This document shows, piece by piece, positions 24,387 to 36,500 of a DNA stretch of 64,000 nt. Positions within the stretch are counted from its first letter, which is position 1. Each line of letters starts with the position of its first letter. A program made the translations under genes and the position numbers. Below the pieces are notes generated by a model. That model searched no databases, was not told where the DNA came from, and saw only the letters and a program-made list of their open reading frames with translations. The DNA is from Gelatoporia subvermispora B (Eukaryota; Basidiomycota; Agaricomycetes; Polyporales; Gelatoporiaceae): positions 866,474 through 930,473 of the forward strand of contig KB445797.1 in assembly GCA_000320605.2 (NCBI GenBank), in the 5' to 3' direction.

Positions 24387-26645
24387 TATATAGAGCCGAT
24401 CACGAAGGTGTAGTGGTGAATGTTAGTGCCCTGAACTCGGGAGGTCGACTAGTGCCGAATCAAGGGGCGGCCCAGAGTCGTATTTATCTGTTGTGGGCAT
24501 ATTGGCTTGTGAAAGCACGTTTGCCGGGAGCTGACGTTTTCATACGGCCAGCCGGCAGGGGGACTTAGTGAGATCGACCCGGTGACCTACGTAGGTGACA
24601 GCTCATCATAGCTAATCATGGGCATAGTGTCATGCTTGGATCCTCGGCGAGATGAGAGCTGGTGACAGAAAGAGAAATCCGTTTATGAGAGGAGCGTCGG
24701 TCATGACTGCTCCTGAAGACCCTTCGCGCTCGCCGAACGACGCGTGTCCGACGGCGACGCGTCTATCACGTGATCGCGATTGGTACATCCGTAGGAATCG
24801 GTTACAGCTCGAGAGCGAGAAAATAATGGTCGAATCTTGGTTTAAAGTCATCACTCTCTCAGACGGTGTATTCAGTAGAACATGAATTAGCTTCGCAGCT
24901 TGCGGTTAAGTCAAATTTATCGATGGAGACATGAAGCCGAGGGAATTCGATTCATACTAGAGAAAACACAAAGTGTATGTCTATTTTTTGTACTAAAGAA
25001 GAGACAGAAGCAGAGGGCACGAGTGACAGAGTAAATCAGAAAAGAGCCACAGGGCCGAATAAGCCATCCAAACTTGCATGTAAATACAGCCACTGCTGTT
25101 CTACCACAAAGCATGGAAGAGCCTACTGGGCTCTGGAGAGGTGGGGTGTGTGTCGCAGAATACTGTATGTCTTAGCCATGAGGACATCGGAGAGGTGTTT
25201 CACGTAGGGGAGGGGGTGCGACGTGCTGCCAACAGCCTTAGCCTGCCATACTTGCGCCGGTACAGACGGGAGCAAGCGATACCAGCACATGCTCAGGCTT
25301 TTGCGTCGCAAAACGAAGCTTCCAGGAGTTCCTCGGGATGAATATGCGCCTTCGGATTCAACCCGTGACTGGGGAGTGTTCGGGTGGCCTTGGGTGTGCC
25401 AGCAGTTTTGCGCATCCCGAAACGATCATACGTCGCGCTCGAAAGGACGAGACTAACGTGGTTTGTCAGACCAGGCAACACAAAATAGAGAATCAACGCA
25501 GAACATACCTCTAGCGCGGGTGAGCAAGGCGGGTGGTGTGGCGGTCGCAAGGATGCGGAGAGAGATGACGTGTGGCAGTGTGGGCACCGGAGTGTGGAGA
25601 CATTCTGGGGAGCTCTTCAAATTGTGGATGTTGGGGTGGCAGGACGGACGTATCGTCCGTATTTATACGACAGAGGGCGCGGGCCACATCAAAGCGTACT
25701 AGACTTGGGCGCATTACGGCTGCCGACAGAACTTTCTCGCGCTTTGCGGTTCATTGTTACCCTCCGCCCTCTGTGGCTTCCCCATGTCAAAGCAAAAGCG
25801 GGCTATTTCTATAGAAGATTTCGCCAAACCCAAAGCATACATTATTCGAGTGTATGCAATGGGAGTCAAAAGGCTCATGAAATCATCGGAGCCATACGGA
25901 GGAGCCCCAAAGTTTCAGAGAAGTCGCCGTTACTGAAAACAAACCTCGAGCAAAAGTCTTCAGATCCGGAACAGGGTGAGCATCCGCATGAAATGAGTCG
26001 GATAGAATGCGGAGGTTGAGATTAAGTTAGAACGGCATCCTAACAGATTGTAGCATCGCGATGCGCCACTGGGAGGGTGTGGCCGAGGCAAAGAACGGCG
26101 TATTGTGCGCCGTACGCGATGTTCTAGCCGAGAGGTACGGCAATTGTTGCACAGATCAGGCAAGAAAGATAGACAGAAAGCTCCCGTAGCCCGAAAGTCG
26201 CATAGCACGAGCCATTTGAAAACGCCGGTTCAAAGATATTGAAGCCGCTCGACTTGTTTTGCTTCAGACTCGAGCTTTTGTGGGTCCATTATCACCTATG
26301 CCCATTGCAAAGGATGTCTCGTGTTGTCGGGGGCAAGTCTAGGGGATGGCTATCTTGATATAACGCATCTACGTTGGCGGAAACAGAGTCGGTGTGTGAC
26401 GAACCAAGTGGCCGTCGTTCACTGTGACGGTCTTTCGAACAACCTAACAAGCGCCCATGTGAGATCTCACGCCGATCTCGGACCCTCAACTTGTTAAGAG
26501 CATCTGGAAGACACGGCAGCGATACAGGAAAAAAAGTCGTTGTTGATGCATGGGCATGATGTCTCGGGAGACGTGGCCATCTGGCGGCTGGTTCGCGCCT
26601 CCTCTGAGAACGAGCCGGCGAGCTAGATCGTGCCCTTCGTCTACC
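24387..26645. other. 2.3-kb gene-poor interval
   Basis: Between the aldo-keto reductase start and the tcd1 stop. It contains PCDRH module copy C on the minus strand (25667-25508) and otherwise only short open frames without recognisable content. No RNA gene or repeat was seen. Confidence 0.5.
25508..25667 (-). other. PCDRH module copy C (possible small gene)
   Basis: On the minus strand, TATAAATAC at 25667-25659 is followed by the first ATG at 25603. Forty-nine bases later comes ATCCTTGCGACCGCCACA (25554-25537), identical to copy A, read as SPHPCDRHTT. The ATG frame closes after about 31 codons. A consensus donor GTATGT follows almost at once, with an acceptor at CACGTTAG about 55 nt further, so splicing may alter the product. 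No family is recognised. Confidence 0.3.
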
Positions 26646-28388
26646 TCACATAATAAACTCCCGCGCACGCCGGACCTCCTCCTGTCTCTTCACAACAACA
26701 TCCGCGACCTCCTTACCCCACACCTCCTCCGGCCGCTTGCTCTCCCCATAGCACTCCTTCACGTGGCGCTCCGCCTCGCCGTGCTCAAACGCCACGCAGT
26801 TTTCCAGCGTGAGCGGCTTCGCTGGGTCCCACCGGACGACGGCCGGGCGCGAGGGAACCGCGTGCGGCGGCACGACTGAGCGGCCACGGTAGAAGTCGTC
26901 GAAGATGAATCCGACCTCGTCCTCATCGATGGACAGCTTGCTGTAAAGTACCAGTCAGAATGACTAAAGTAGGAGACAAGGAGCGGGGGACGTACTTCAC
27001 GGGTCGCCCAGTGAGCTTTTCCTCACGATGGAGCAGCTCGCGGTATAGTCGTTCATAGAGCTTCTTCCGGCCCTTGACCGGCAGTGGGTTGCTGATCGGC
27101 TTGCCCGCAAGCTCGCACAGAATGTACGTCGCGATGTGCAGACCAAAGATAGAGGGAAGGGGGCCTGAAGATGTTATGAGTGCCGCGAGTTCAGTCTGCT
27201 GCCTCAAGTACTTACCGAGTACGGGCAGGATGCGCACCCGGAAGTCATCAAAGACACCGAGCTCCTTTACGTTGCCCTTCTGGAACTCCTCGTCTGGAAG
27301 AGGCAGGAGCTTGACATCACCGGGCGCCTCGGTCGAGTAGACAACCGGGATCCCGGACGGCACGCCTTGCAGGCGCAGGCGTCGTCGGACCGACCGCGCG
27401 AGAGGGTCGTACATGGTATATGAGATGTCGCTGATCTGGATGCGTGTAGGGTCACATTTCGCGCCAGCGCCCATTGATGAGAAGACCTGGATGAAATCGG
27501 CGGAGTTAGCGGCGGAAGCTGTGTCACGAACACCTGTTGGCTACCTTGATGTTGTTATCATAACAGTACTTGAGCAAGTCGACCTTGGTCGTGATATTGT
27601 CAATCGCGTCTTTGCAAATCGGTCAATTGGCAATTAGCGAACGAGGTCATAGCAGTGAGCTGACATACCTATGACCCAGTCAGCGCCTTCCAGCAGATCG
27701 CCTCCTTGCTCTTTCCGCCAGATGTCTACTCGGGCATCCACGTCCACCCATCGTGAGATCTGTTTCAGAGTGCGTGCGATGCACTTGACTTTTGGCGTGC
27801 CGACATCAGATAGCACAGCGGTGGCGTGCCGGTTCAAGGAGGACAGGGTGACATAGTCAAAATCGACCAGACGGATTTTGGAGACTCCTCTAAGTGCGAT
27901 GGGGATCAGCGAGTGGTGTATATGTTTTGCGCCGGATTGACGCACGAGCGAACGAGCATGACCGCGGCCCAGCTGCCGACACCACCACATCCTACGACCA
28001 CAACGGTCCCCTTCCGGATCTTCGCCATGCCCTCCTCTGCAAAGAACGCATAGTTCCGCGCGAGCTGTTCTCTGATGAGCTCTTCGTCATATTCGTACCC
28101 CGGCGCTAGCCTGAACTCTGGGTCGTGTCCAAGGGAGATGTCTTCATTCGCAGCAGAGTCATCCTTGGCAGTCTTTTTCTTGCCCTTGTCAGATGCCGAC
28201 GGCACCGCTAGCTTGTCGCGTGTGGACCCACTGGCCGCAAGAGAGCGTAGGATATCTTGATCGAGTTCTCTTCGCTTCTGGCGTTTACGGTGTTCTTGAT
28301 AGGCGGTAAATAGACTCGCAGTCGCCAACGACGCTGCAACTGCCGTTAAAACGAGCTGAGTGCGGTGCGAATGGATGTCGAGGCTCAT
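26646..28388 (-). CDS. tcd1: tRNA threonylcarbamoyladenosine dehydratase (E1-like)
   Basis: Tcd1/Tcd2-type enzymes use ATP to cyclise the t6A37 modification of tRNA to ct6A, on the mitochondrial outer membrane in yeast. Six exons (28388-27946, 27889-27669, 27609-27545, 27486-27216, 27164-26996, 26940-26646) give 487 residues. An N-terminal hydrophobic segment (LVLTAVAASLATASLFTAY) is a likely membrane anchor. The ThiF/E1 fold shows VVVVGCGGVGSWAAVMLVRS, IRLVDFDYVTLSSLNRHA, VIDAIDNITTK and VFSSMGAGAKCDPT. A charged linker with SDKGKKKTAKDDSA lies between anchor and domain. It is head to head with the seven-helix protein gene. Confidence 0.93.
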
Positions 28389-28861
28389 CGTCAACTCACC
28401 AGCTGCTCGCTGTGGCTGGAGAACACGCCGACGAGGAGCAGTGCCCGAATGCGGCAGGCTGTTCGCACGATTGCCGTATGTGGTCCTCCGATCTTGGCGA
28501 CGACAGATGTGGCTGGACCTGCTCTCGTCGTCGACGAGGGCCGACGGTAACCACCTTCCACGGTATAGACTGATATTCTATCACCTGTTATACGCTCGCA
28601 AGAGTATGGCAGATGCCATTGGCACGGATCACCATGCCACGGTTACATAGCGCGCAGTCTCCAAAAGAGCCAGCTTGTCGCCCTGCGTCTCACGGCTCTC
28701 TTTCGTTTCTCTTTCGTTCGGTGTGGCTTTCATTCGTTCGCAGCGAGTCTGCGTCCATTCGTTTCTTTGGGTTTTTGCTGCCCAAATATTTATCCTGGTC
28801 GCTGGCCGCCTCCTGAAATGCTGGCATTTGACTAACTGGTGACCGACGTATTCAAGTGTCA
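28389..28861. promoter_or_regulatory. Divergent upstream region of tcd1 and the seven-helix protein gene
   Basis: 473 bp between divergent start codons, with no open frame that looks coding. CTTTCGTTTCTCTTTCGTTCGG-like pyrimidine-rich runs around 28690-28770 resemble fungal initiator tracts. No TATA box is obvious. Confidence 0.45.
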
Positions 28862-31806
28862 ATGCAGGCTATCTGTCTTTCGCTGGCTCCCATCCTGCGC
28901 TGTCAGTCGCTCTCGAGGGTCGAGTCTGGTGTACTGTTGCTGCCAGCTGGTCTACAGTTTTTTGTGTCTCTGGGGCTTGCCGTCGTGAAAGCCGGAGGTC
29001 GCAAGTAGGTTCATTCCATATTAAATTCACGCTGTGGTATCATACTGGTACCTTCCCTCTGCCTTCCGGGACCAAGCGCTATATTCATATGGCCTTGTGC
29101 AGTCGCATGCCTCATTGCGGTGTATCAGATGCGCTGCGGACGGAACAGCTTCCCCGTTCACTGGACAGTCACGAACATCTTGTCTGACACATTGCTGATT
29201 AACTTCCAGGAATGGCTTGCTAATTGCAGAGGGTTGTGTCTACTTCTGCCTTGCAGTACTCGATCTTGTGATACACCTCATGCCCTCTATGGGTAGCACC
29301 TTAGGGGCGTTCCGCTCGTTGGACATCTTTCTGGGTACGTTAACTTGCACAATAATGCCAGCCATCGTTGAATCGGCACACAGGCTCGGCATCATTTATA
29401 CCGATTCTTTTGTATACCCTCTTTCTCGACCTCTTCATTGAACCGGAGGTAGCTTCAGCGCTACCCGCAGGATACATGTTCATTACAAGGTGGTCTTTGC
29501 GCCTGCTCATTGCTGTCATTGTCGCAGTCAATGAGCTCGCATCGTTCCTGAACATTTCTTATCGTATGTAGACAAAGTCATTTTGGAACGTCATGCTCAC
29601 AGAATCACAGTCGTCCCGGGGAATGTCTCCACTCCCACCGTCATCTCAGCGTTCTTCACGAACGGCACACTGCATTCAGTTCTCGACGCTGCAACGGTCA
29701 TCTTCCTCGCCTTGTTCCAACTGTTCATCTTCTGCGTAATGCTGCGTCGGCTGATGAAAGTCCTAGCGCATCAGCAAGCGCTGAGGGAGAACAAGGAAGG
29801 AAAGGAGGTGGAGACACATCATATGCATGGTGTCGCCTGGATCGCGGGTGGCATGTGTGTTGGGGCGATTGAAGTCGTTATCGGACTCATCCCAAGCACA
29901 TTCGCTGTGATCCTGGCTAGACGAGTTATCCGATTGCTGGCAAGGACAAGCCTCGCGGTTGGTGTAGCGCGGGGGTACGTTGTACCTCATTCGTCTTAGG
30001 ATCGTACTAAAGTGTCCCCGCAGTATCGACACGGTGGAAGACTTCCATATCTTCGTTCCCACTGAATCACATCTCCGTCGCCGATCAAAACTCATGGCGC
30101 TCATCTCAAATCCGCGTCAGAGCAGCTTCGTCCACGTCAACGGTCTCGTTGCGGACCCGGAAGGCGGCATCCCGAAGCCTTTCCACATCCAGCACGTGTC
30201 CGTGTACTCGGACCCGAACGCAGAGACCAAGGTTCTTCACCTGGGTCCCTCCGCACTCGCCCCACGGCAGTCATCTGCGACTACTGGGTCCGAATACAGC
30301 GAGAATATTTCATTCGACATCAATGCCTCAGACACCTACCGCCGGCCTCTCAGTAACAGCAGGCAGAAAATGCAACCCATTAGTGATATCCCGTCGTCAG
30401 AGCCGACTGCTGCACAGGCACCGCCGCACATTTCTCTACCCACAATCCCCATGCAGGCCCACACTCGCGCGAAATCGGATGGCCAAGTCTTGCGGCCCGA
30501 GCGTGTCACCGTGCACTATGGAAGGGGCAACGTCCCCTTCCTCGAGCTGCGGCGGTTCTCAGACATCGACTTCCACTCTACCCTCCAGCCGCTCGATCTC
30601 CAGTCCGACCCAGCCATGCTCCGTGCGAAGACTCTCCCAGTTCACTTCAGGCGTGAACGCGAGAACATACGCAGGCCCCCGCTCCCCTTCCCGCTGTCCG
30701 TCCGCGTCGAGCGCCCATTCGTACCAGGCGTGGTAGTCTCTGAGGACGCCAGCTTGCGCACGGGTGGGACGCTGCCTATCTCGAATTCTACGGGTACGAC
30801 GAGCACCCGCGTTGGCTCTACGGACATGTACGAGATGATGAAGCAACCACTGTTCCTTCCTCAGCGGCGAGGCACGTCCGTGGGCAGTGCTGTGTCCGAC
30901 TCGCTCGAGGTCATCCGGTCGCTCGCAGACCAGTTCCCCGGGATCCCTCCCCGAGTCCACTCAGTCGCCCACCGCTCGCAGCTGGTCAATTCATACGTCC
31001 CCGAGAGCATCAACCACAGCCGCGAGACCAGTGAGTCAACTATGGTCGACTTCCGCTCGAAGGCGCCTATGGCGAGGGGCGAGTCTTTCCTGCCAATTGC
31101 CGCTGATGGCTCGGGGAGTACATCTGTCTCTCGCGCTTCAAGTACTAGCCGGGCGAACTCTAGGAGCAGTTCCGTGAGGCGTAAGCCCGTGCCCTCGACG
31201 CAGGAACTCCCTCGAGGTCTTCCCGAGAAACCCGTATCCAGGCAAGACCTGACCAACATCATCACCCAAGGCAGACAACTGCAAGGAAGGGACACCCCAG
31301 ACTCCTTCCTCACACAGGAGGACCCTCTTCCCCCTCCTGCCCAGCGTTTTGAGGAGTACACACCATGGACTATCCCCTCACCCGTGGTTGCAGAGCGTAG
31401 ACAGCGCGCCCGGACACTCAGCGCCGGTGTCAGCCGCCACCAGAAACGCATCGAGGCCGACGCGCTGGTCGAGTTCTCTACCATCGACGACAGCGTCGCG
31501 CGCTACAGTGGCGACACGTACGTCTCGAGCCGCGAGAGCATCAAGAGCATCGGTAGCGTCGCGCGGCGGATGACGCCGAACCCCGTACTCACCGAGGGTG
31601 TGCGCGGCAGCGTCGTCGTCGAGTGGGACGAGCTCCCGTCCGAGCGCAAGGATGCGGTTGCGCGCGCACGCCTCTCCCGTGACCGCGTGCGGCGCAAGCT
31701 GTCCAAGCGACGCACCATGCCGACTGTCCAGCCTGCGGAGATATCTGCCCCCGTACCAGTGCCGGTACCAGTGTATATAGGAGACAGAAGCGTATTCGAG
31801 GACTGA
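28862..31806 (+). CDS. Seven-helix membrane protein with very long cytoplasmic tail
   Basis: Exons run from ATG 28862 through several introns (29005-29076, a junction near 29156-29231, about 29335-29383, 29565-29613, 29975-30023) into one long exon ending at TGA 31806. Seven hydrophobic helices can be read: LLLPAGLQFFVSLGLAVV, AIFIWPCAVACLIAVY, CVYFCLAVLDLVIHL, FIPILLYTLFLDLF, LRLLIAVIVAVNELASFL, ATVIFLALFQLFIFCVML and AWIAGGMCVGAIEVVIGL. A tail of about 600 residues follows, rich in Ser, Thr, Arg and Pro, with no catalytic motif. The topology is GPCR-like but it lacks the signatures of Ste3, Ste2, cAMP or Pth11 receptors. The exact splice at 29156-29231 is tentative because the obvious acceptor at 29209 breaks frame. 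An unrecognised orphan receptor-like protein is my best description. Confidence 0.75.
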
Positions 31807-32013
31807 GCAGCAAGATTGCTGGGCAATACTGCTTTCTGTATTATTATGTATTGAATCTTGAGCTTTCGTTGAGCCGTAACCTGGTGGACCTCGCGGCTGA
31901 CAGTCAAATTTGAGCGACGCGTGTGTGGCGATTCAGCGTTCCGACAGCAAAATAAATGAAATGCATGGGTTCCGGTAATAAACAATAGGTATAACATCAG
32001 TACAATCCGCAAG

Positions 32014-33160
32014 TTAGTTCTGAGTTCCGTGATCAGTCGACAGACAGACTTGACGGTATATAGGCACTCACTTCTGGTATCCTGAAGATAGTGATCTCCT
32101 GCTGCTTGAAGTATCGCCGATTCTCCTCATCAATAAGCACCAAATTGAGATAGTACCTGACGCTGAACTTCTTGTTGACTTCCCGGAATGTCGGGGTCAA
32201 GTCGAAGCCTCCCAGGAAGAGACGTATCGGGATCGTTTCTCCTGTTGATGAAATCAGAAAAGAGATCATGTGGAGAGTAGAGGAACCCACCGCGTATCGG
32301 CGCGCCATCCATGATCTCGAATTTGGTGATTGTCTCGCTCTCGTTGTACTGATTTGGGGGCGCGCCTGTCGTCTCACGGCGAATGATGGACAATTCCATA
32401 TGTTTGATCTTGATACGGACGAGAAGGAAATAGATCTTGCCAACGATGACGTCCTTCAGGTGGTACTTGGACTTGTTGTACTCGAACTCGATGTGTAGGC
32501 AGTCTTCGATGCCGACCTCCATCTTGATGGAGTTGTTACTGTCTGGGGGCATACGATACGAATGTACCCAGAGTTCCCGCTCCTTCGTAACATCAGCTAT
32601 CCGTCGTGAGAGCGTCACTCGTATGAAGTATCTAGTCCCTAATGAGTGGTAAGTCAGGGGTAGAAGCTACGGTACGAACCTGAGCTTGACGTTGATGCCC
32701 TGGTAACTCTCGTACTGCTTCTCCACATTCTTGAATAGGAAGTCAAACGTTTGTGCTGACCGCATCTCTCCTGGGGCTGCGAGCTCTTGAGATAGCGACA
32801 GGAATTCATGATGGTGCCCTCGGTCATAGAACAACTCTGTAACTCAGAACTTCAGCGGTGGGGCTAACTTGCAGCGCGCTGCACGTACCGATGCTACCCA
32901 CAAACTCTACCTTAACTCCTTCGTGTGCCAGCTTCTTTCCATCCCGTACACGTACTGTTACCTGCACGCGCGTTACAGCACAGTACAACGTGTACCCTGG
33001 AATGTACGCGTACCTGACCAGCGACGTTGTCACCGTCATAGTATATTGGGCACGAGACAGCCTTCTCCTTCTCCAACTTCAAGTCAAATTTCTTCCTCTC
33101 CTCTTCTCCTTCGAGCTTGATGTCGACATCGACGGGTGACGCGAAGAAATACGCCGCCAT
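32014..33160 (-). CDS. vps26: Retromer subunit Vps26
   Basis: Arrestin-fold subunit of retromer, which returns cargo receptors from endosomes to the Golgi. Exons 33160-33014, 32961-32889, 32836-32680, 32631-32291, 32241-32072 and a final AAC TAA exon (32019-32014) give 297 residues. The start [16 protein letters not shown] and the segments [79 protein letters not shown] and [15 protein letters not shown] are diagnostic. The last exon is inferred from a strong GTGAGT donor after PE; if that intron is retained the protein would instead end 12 codons later at TGA. It is tail to tail with the seven-helix gene, 207 bp apart. Confidence 0.93.
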
Positions 33161-33537
33161 GTTCTACAAGTTCTGCGATGCCGTTGGGCGGTTGAGGTTG
33201 AGACGAATACAGACGCTACGCGTGCGTGTGATCCACAAGAGGTGCTACAACGAAACCAGAATAACACAAAGCCAGCTATTTATGCTGCAGATAGGAATAG
33301 AGACGAGGGTGAACACCAGCAACAGCGCTAGGCACAGGGCGTACAGCCGCAGACCAGCCAAACCCCCGCAGCGCGATCTCGCCAGATCTCGACGCGCCGC
33401 TGAAATCACACTCTCACGCTGACCACCATCTGCCTCCCGACAATTGTCTACCGTACACCAACGTTGTGCTGTTCATTGTTTTATACACCAGCCCATATAC
33501 AAACGCAGCTTCTAAACTCGAACAATATGTACGATGT
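33161..33537. other. Spacer between vps26 start and vwa8 stop
   Basis: 376 bp that must contain the vps26 promoter and the vwa8 3' end. No open frame or repeat stands out. Confidence 0.5.
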
Positions 33538-36500
33538 CTAACGGTCGACCATTGTGGACAAGATGCTGCGCAAGACGGTCGGGATGTCGGCTGTATTTGC
33601 TACGCGGAAGCCCTTACCAGGAAGTTTCTGTGGAATCCTATGGCTTCAAGTTAGAACGAGATCCTTGTCTTTCAAAGTGGATTCACGACGAACCAAGAGG
33701 CCTCTGCACCTTCGCCGATGCAGATGAGTGCTGTATGCACTTTCGGCTGTCGGTTCATAACCCGCTGCAGGTCATCTGCGCTGATGTCATACCGACCAAA
33801 GTTGGCGTCCGTAACTGCAATCACAAACCAGTCGTCTGACATGCAGTCAGCATCCGTGAGGCAAGACTCTCAAGTCAACGTCGACGCTCACCTGCGTCAA
33901 ATTTGGCGACCTCGTCGACTGCCTTCTCTATCGCTTCAACTGACGGCGGCGAATTAGTATCGGCTTTGCCTAATTTGAACTGGGACATACCGGTATAGTC
34001 GCCAGCAAACGTGTACTGCGAGATCATCTCCATCTTCTCAACAATCTTCCACCGATCCCGTAGCTCGAGATCTTGCTCGCTTGCTTCCACCAATGGGATC
34101 GTTGGAGAATCTCCCGACTGTATAACGGGTCAAACAAGTGCTCAACACCGCTATCAAACGTAAACATACATGACCATAGATCTATATCATGGTCAGGATG
34201 CGCTGATGGAAGAAGTCTGTTCGACTCACATCCCATACGTATTTATCCTTCCTTGAGAGGCGATCAAACGTCTCCATCAACATCACCGCTGCAAGTAATT
34301 TGATCAGAGAGCCTCAAGCAAGTATATTCCGTAACACACCAGTCTCCATGCTGCGCTTGAGGCGACCATCGTACTGGAATCGGTACCTACAAGAGGATTT
34401 AACGACTGCCATGCGTCTAATCGATTGCGGCTCTCACATGGATGCGCTCACATCAAAGAGGAACCTAATGCGTTTCGGTCTATACCGCCATTAGTATCCT
34501 GCCACTACACAGAGAAGAAATATGACTTGATTTGCGGTCTTCCTAGCTCGGGCTTTTCCATCCCTCGACGCTTGTAGACAGTCGCTTCGCCAGTCAGACC
34601 CTCAGTAAGGCGATTGTCATCGAGCTCGCCATCGGTCTGCCGCTTCACCCAAACACGTTCCTCTTCTCTTGCCGCAAGATCTGCACATATCGACAATCAG
34701 TCATCACCGCATTCGAACTAGGCGAGCAGAGCACACACTCTCAAGCAAATCATGTAGCCTTGATATATGCGCTTCGACCGCAGTCAGGAGAGCACCATAA
34801 CCTCTTGCCTCTCCGGCAGTCATGTCCAGCTCTTCAAGCCGCCGAGCTAGCTCTTGCCGGGCCATCTCACGCGCCTTCTCTTTGATATGATCTGGAACAT
34901 CATTCTTGAGCTTGTCAGACACCTAGTGGCAGGCAGATCAACAAGCATTCGCGACAATCCCGACACGAGCTGTCCACCTGCTTGATGTCATGTCCCTTGA
35001 ACAGTCGCATATGCCCACCACGCCCGCCAAGCCCAGCGGTGTCGCGTCCGCCAGTCCCTCCAGCCCAGGTGTTCCCGCCGAAGTGAGGCTTGTTATCTGG
35101 ATCGTCCTTGCCGTATTTCGGCTCGGAAAGACTGGTGTCGCCCTTTGGCTCAAATTTGATATCAAGGATTTTCTTCCGAGCGGCTTCCCGCGCTGCATCA
35201 ATGCCAAGGTGCTTAACGACAAGGCTAGAGAGATGCGATCAGTAGTTAGACATGGGCATGGGACAAACATTGGCACCCATGATGGTCAAGTATTTCGGCC
35301 AACTTCTCCATCGTATCCGGCTTGTACACATCAAAATCAAACACGTTGCGTAGAGTCGCCTCAAGTGGGTCGTTGGGATATGAACGCATGTGGCGCACGA
35401 CATTGATTAATTCTACAGAATCATGAGAGTGTGATGAGAAGGAAGATCGACGACTCTCACCTCGGAGGGAATAAGGATACGTCAGTGATCCATTTTCATA
35501 AGCGCTGCGAAGATCGTGGAAGGCCGCGACGAGCCGGAGGACTAGATCTTCGCTGAGCTCCGGTGCAAGTTGTGAAAGTATCTTCCTTTCGCTCTGCATG
35601 TCCGGGTTCGTCACCGCATGACAACTGAAATTGTCTCCGAGAACTTGTAAGAAGTGATTACCAAGGAACGCTACATACACCCGGCGGTTTCGTAAGTCAT
35701 TTGGTAATCCAGCGCAGCGTTATAGGCTCACGGTATCCAGGTCTATTCGCCAGTAAAACCAACCGGAACTTAGGGTGTACTACGATGTCATCCTCACGCT
35801 CCTTCTTGCGGCGTACGCGTCGTCCGTCTGGCAGCGTCAGCTGACCGTGTCCCGCAAGGCTCCTGAAGATTGCCACGACGTGCTCGGCGGCTTTATCTGC
35901 TTCGTCGATAATAATAACACGGCCAAGAGTGATCGCACGGAGTAGGGGCGAGTCCGTATACTTGATTAAGCCGTGCTCAAGGACAGTTTGGAATAGTAAC
36001 TGATTGACTGTGGTGTCCCGATGCAACTGGATATACTCTCGAGGCCGATGTAGAAGCTATATTGGATGTTGAGCAGGCGCAATGAAAATGACGTATGTCA
36101 GCCATGCAGATTTGCACTCACCTGACAGAGACTGACATAACAAGTCAAGACGATGGATCAACTTCGACTCACAGAATGACTCACCGATCGACAATCTTAT
36201 TCTTGCCCACACCCTACTTGGGGTGAGCACGTTCATACAAGTTCGAACACGAGTAACATACCTGGTTTCCAAGTAGCACCAGATGCTCCCCTAGGATCTC
36301 GAGATCAATCGCCAAGTCACGCATGAGCCCTGTCTGCAGGCTGTTATCGTAGAAGTGTTCCATTTGTGGTACGTGAGATGCAAAGCCTTCCGGATCTTCG
36401 GCTGGGTCAAAGAAAGGTATCACTGTTGGCTCTGTAGACAACAATGAAGGTCCAGTGGGCTCTGGGAAGAGCAATCCGTGCTCTTGGACTACAGGTGGTG

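Noticed and set aside
30559..31484. Two long minus-strand frames (133 and 207 codons)
   Set aside because: They are antisense shadows of the GC-rich long exon of the seven-helix protein gene.
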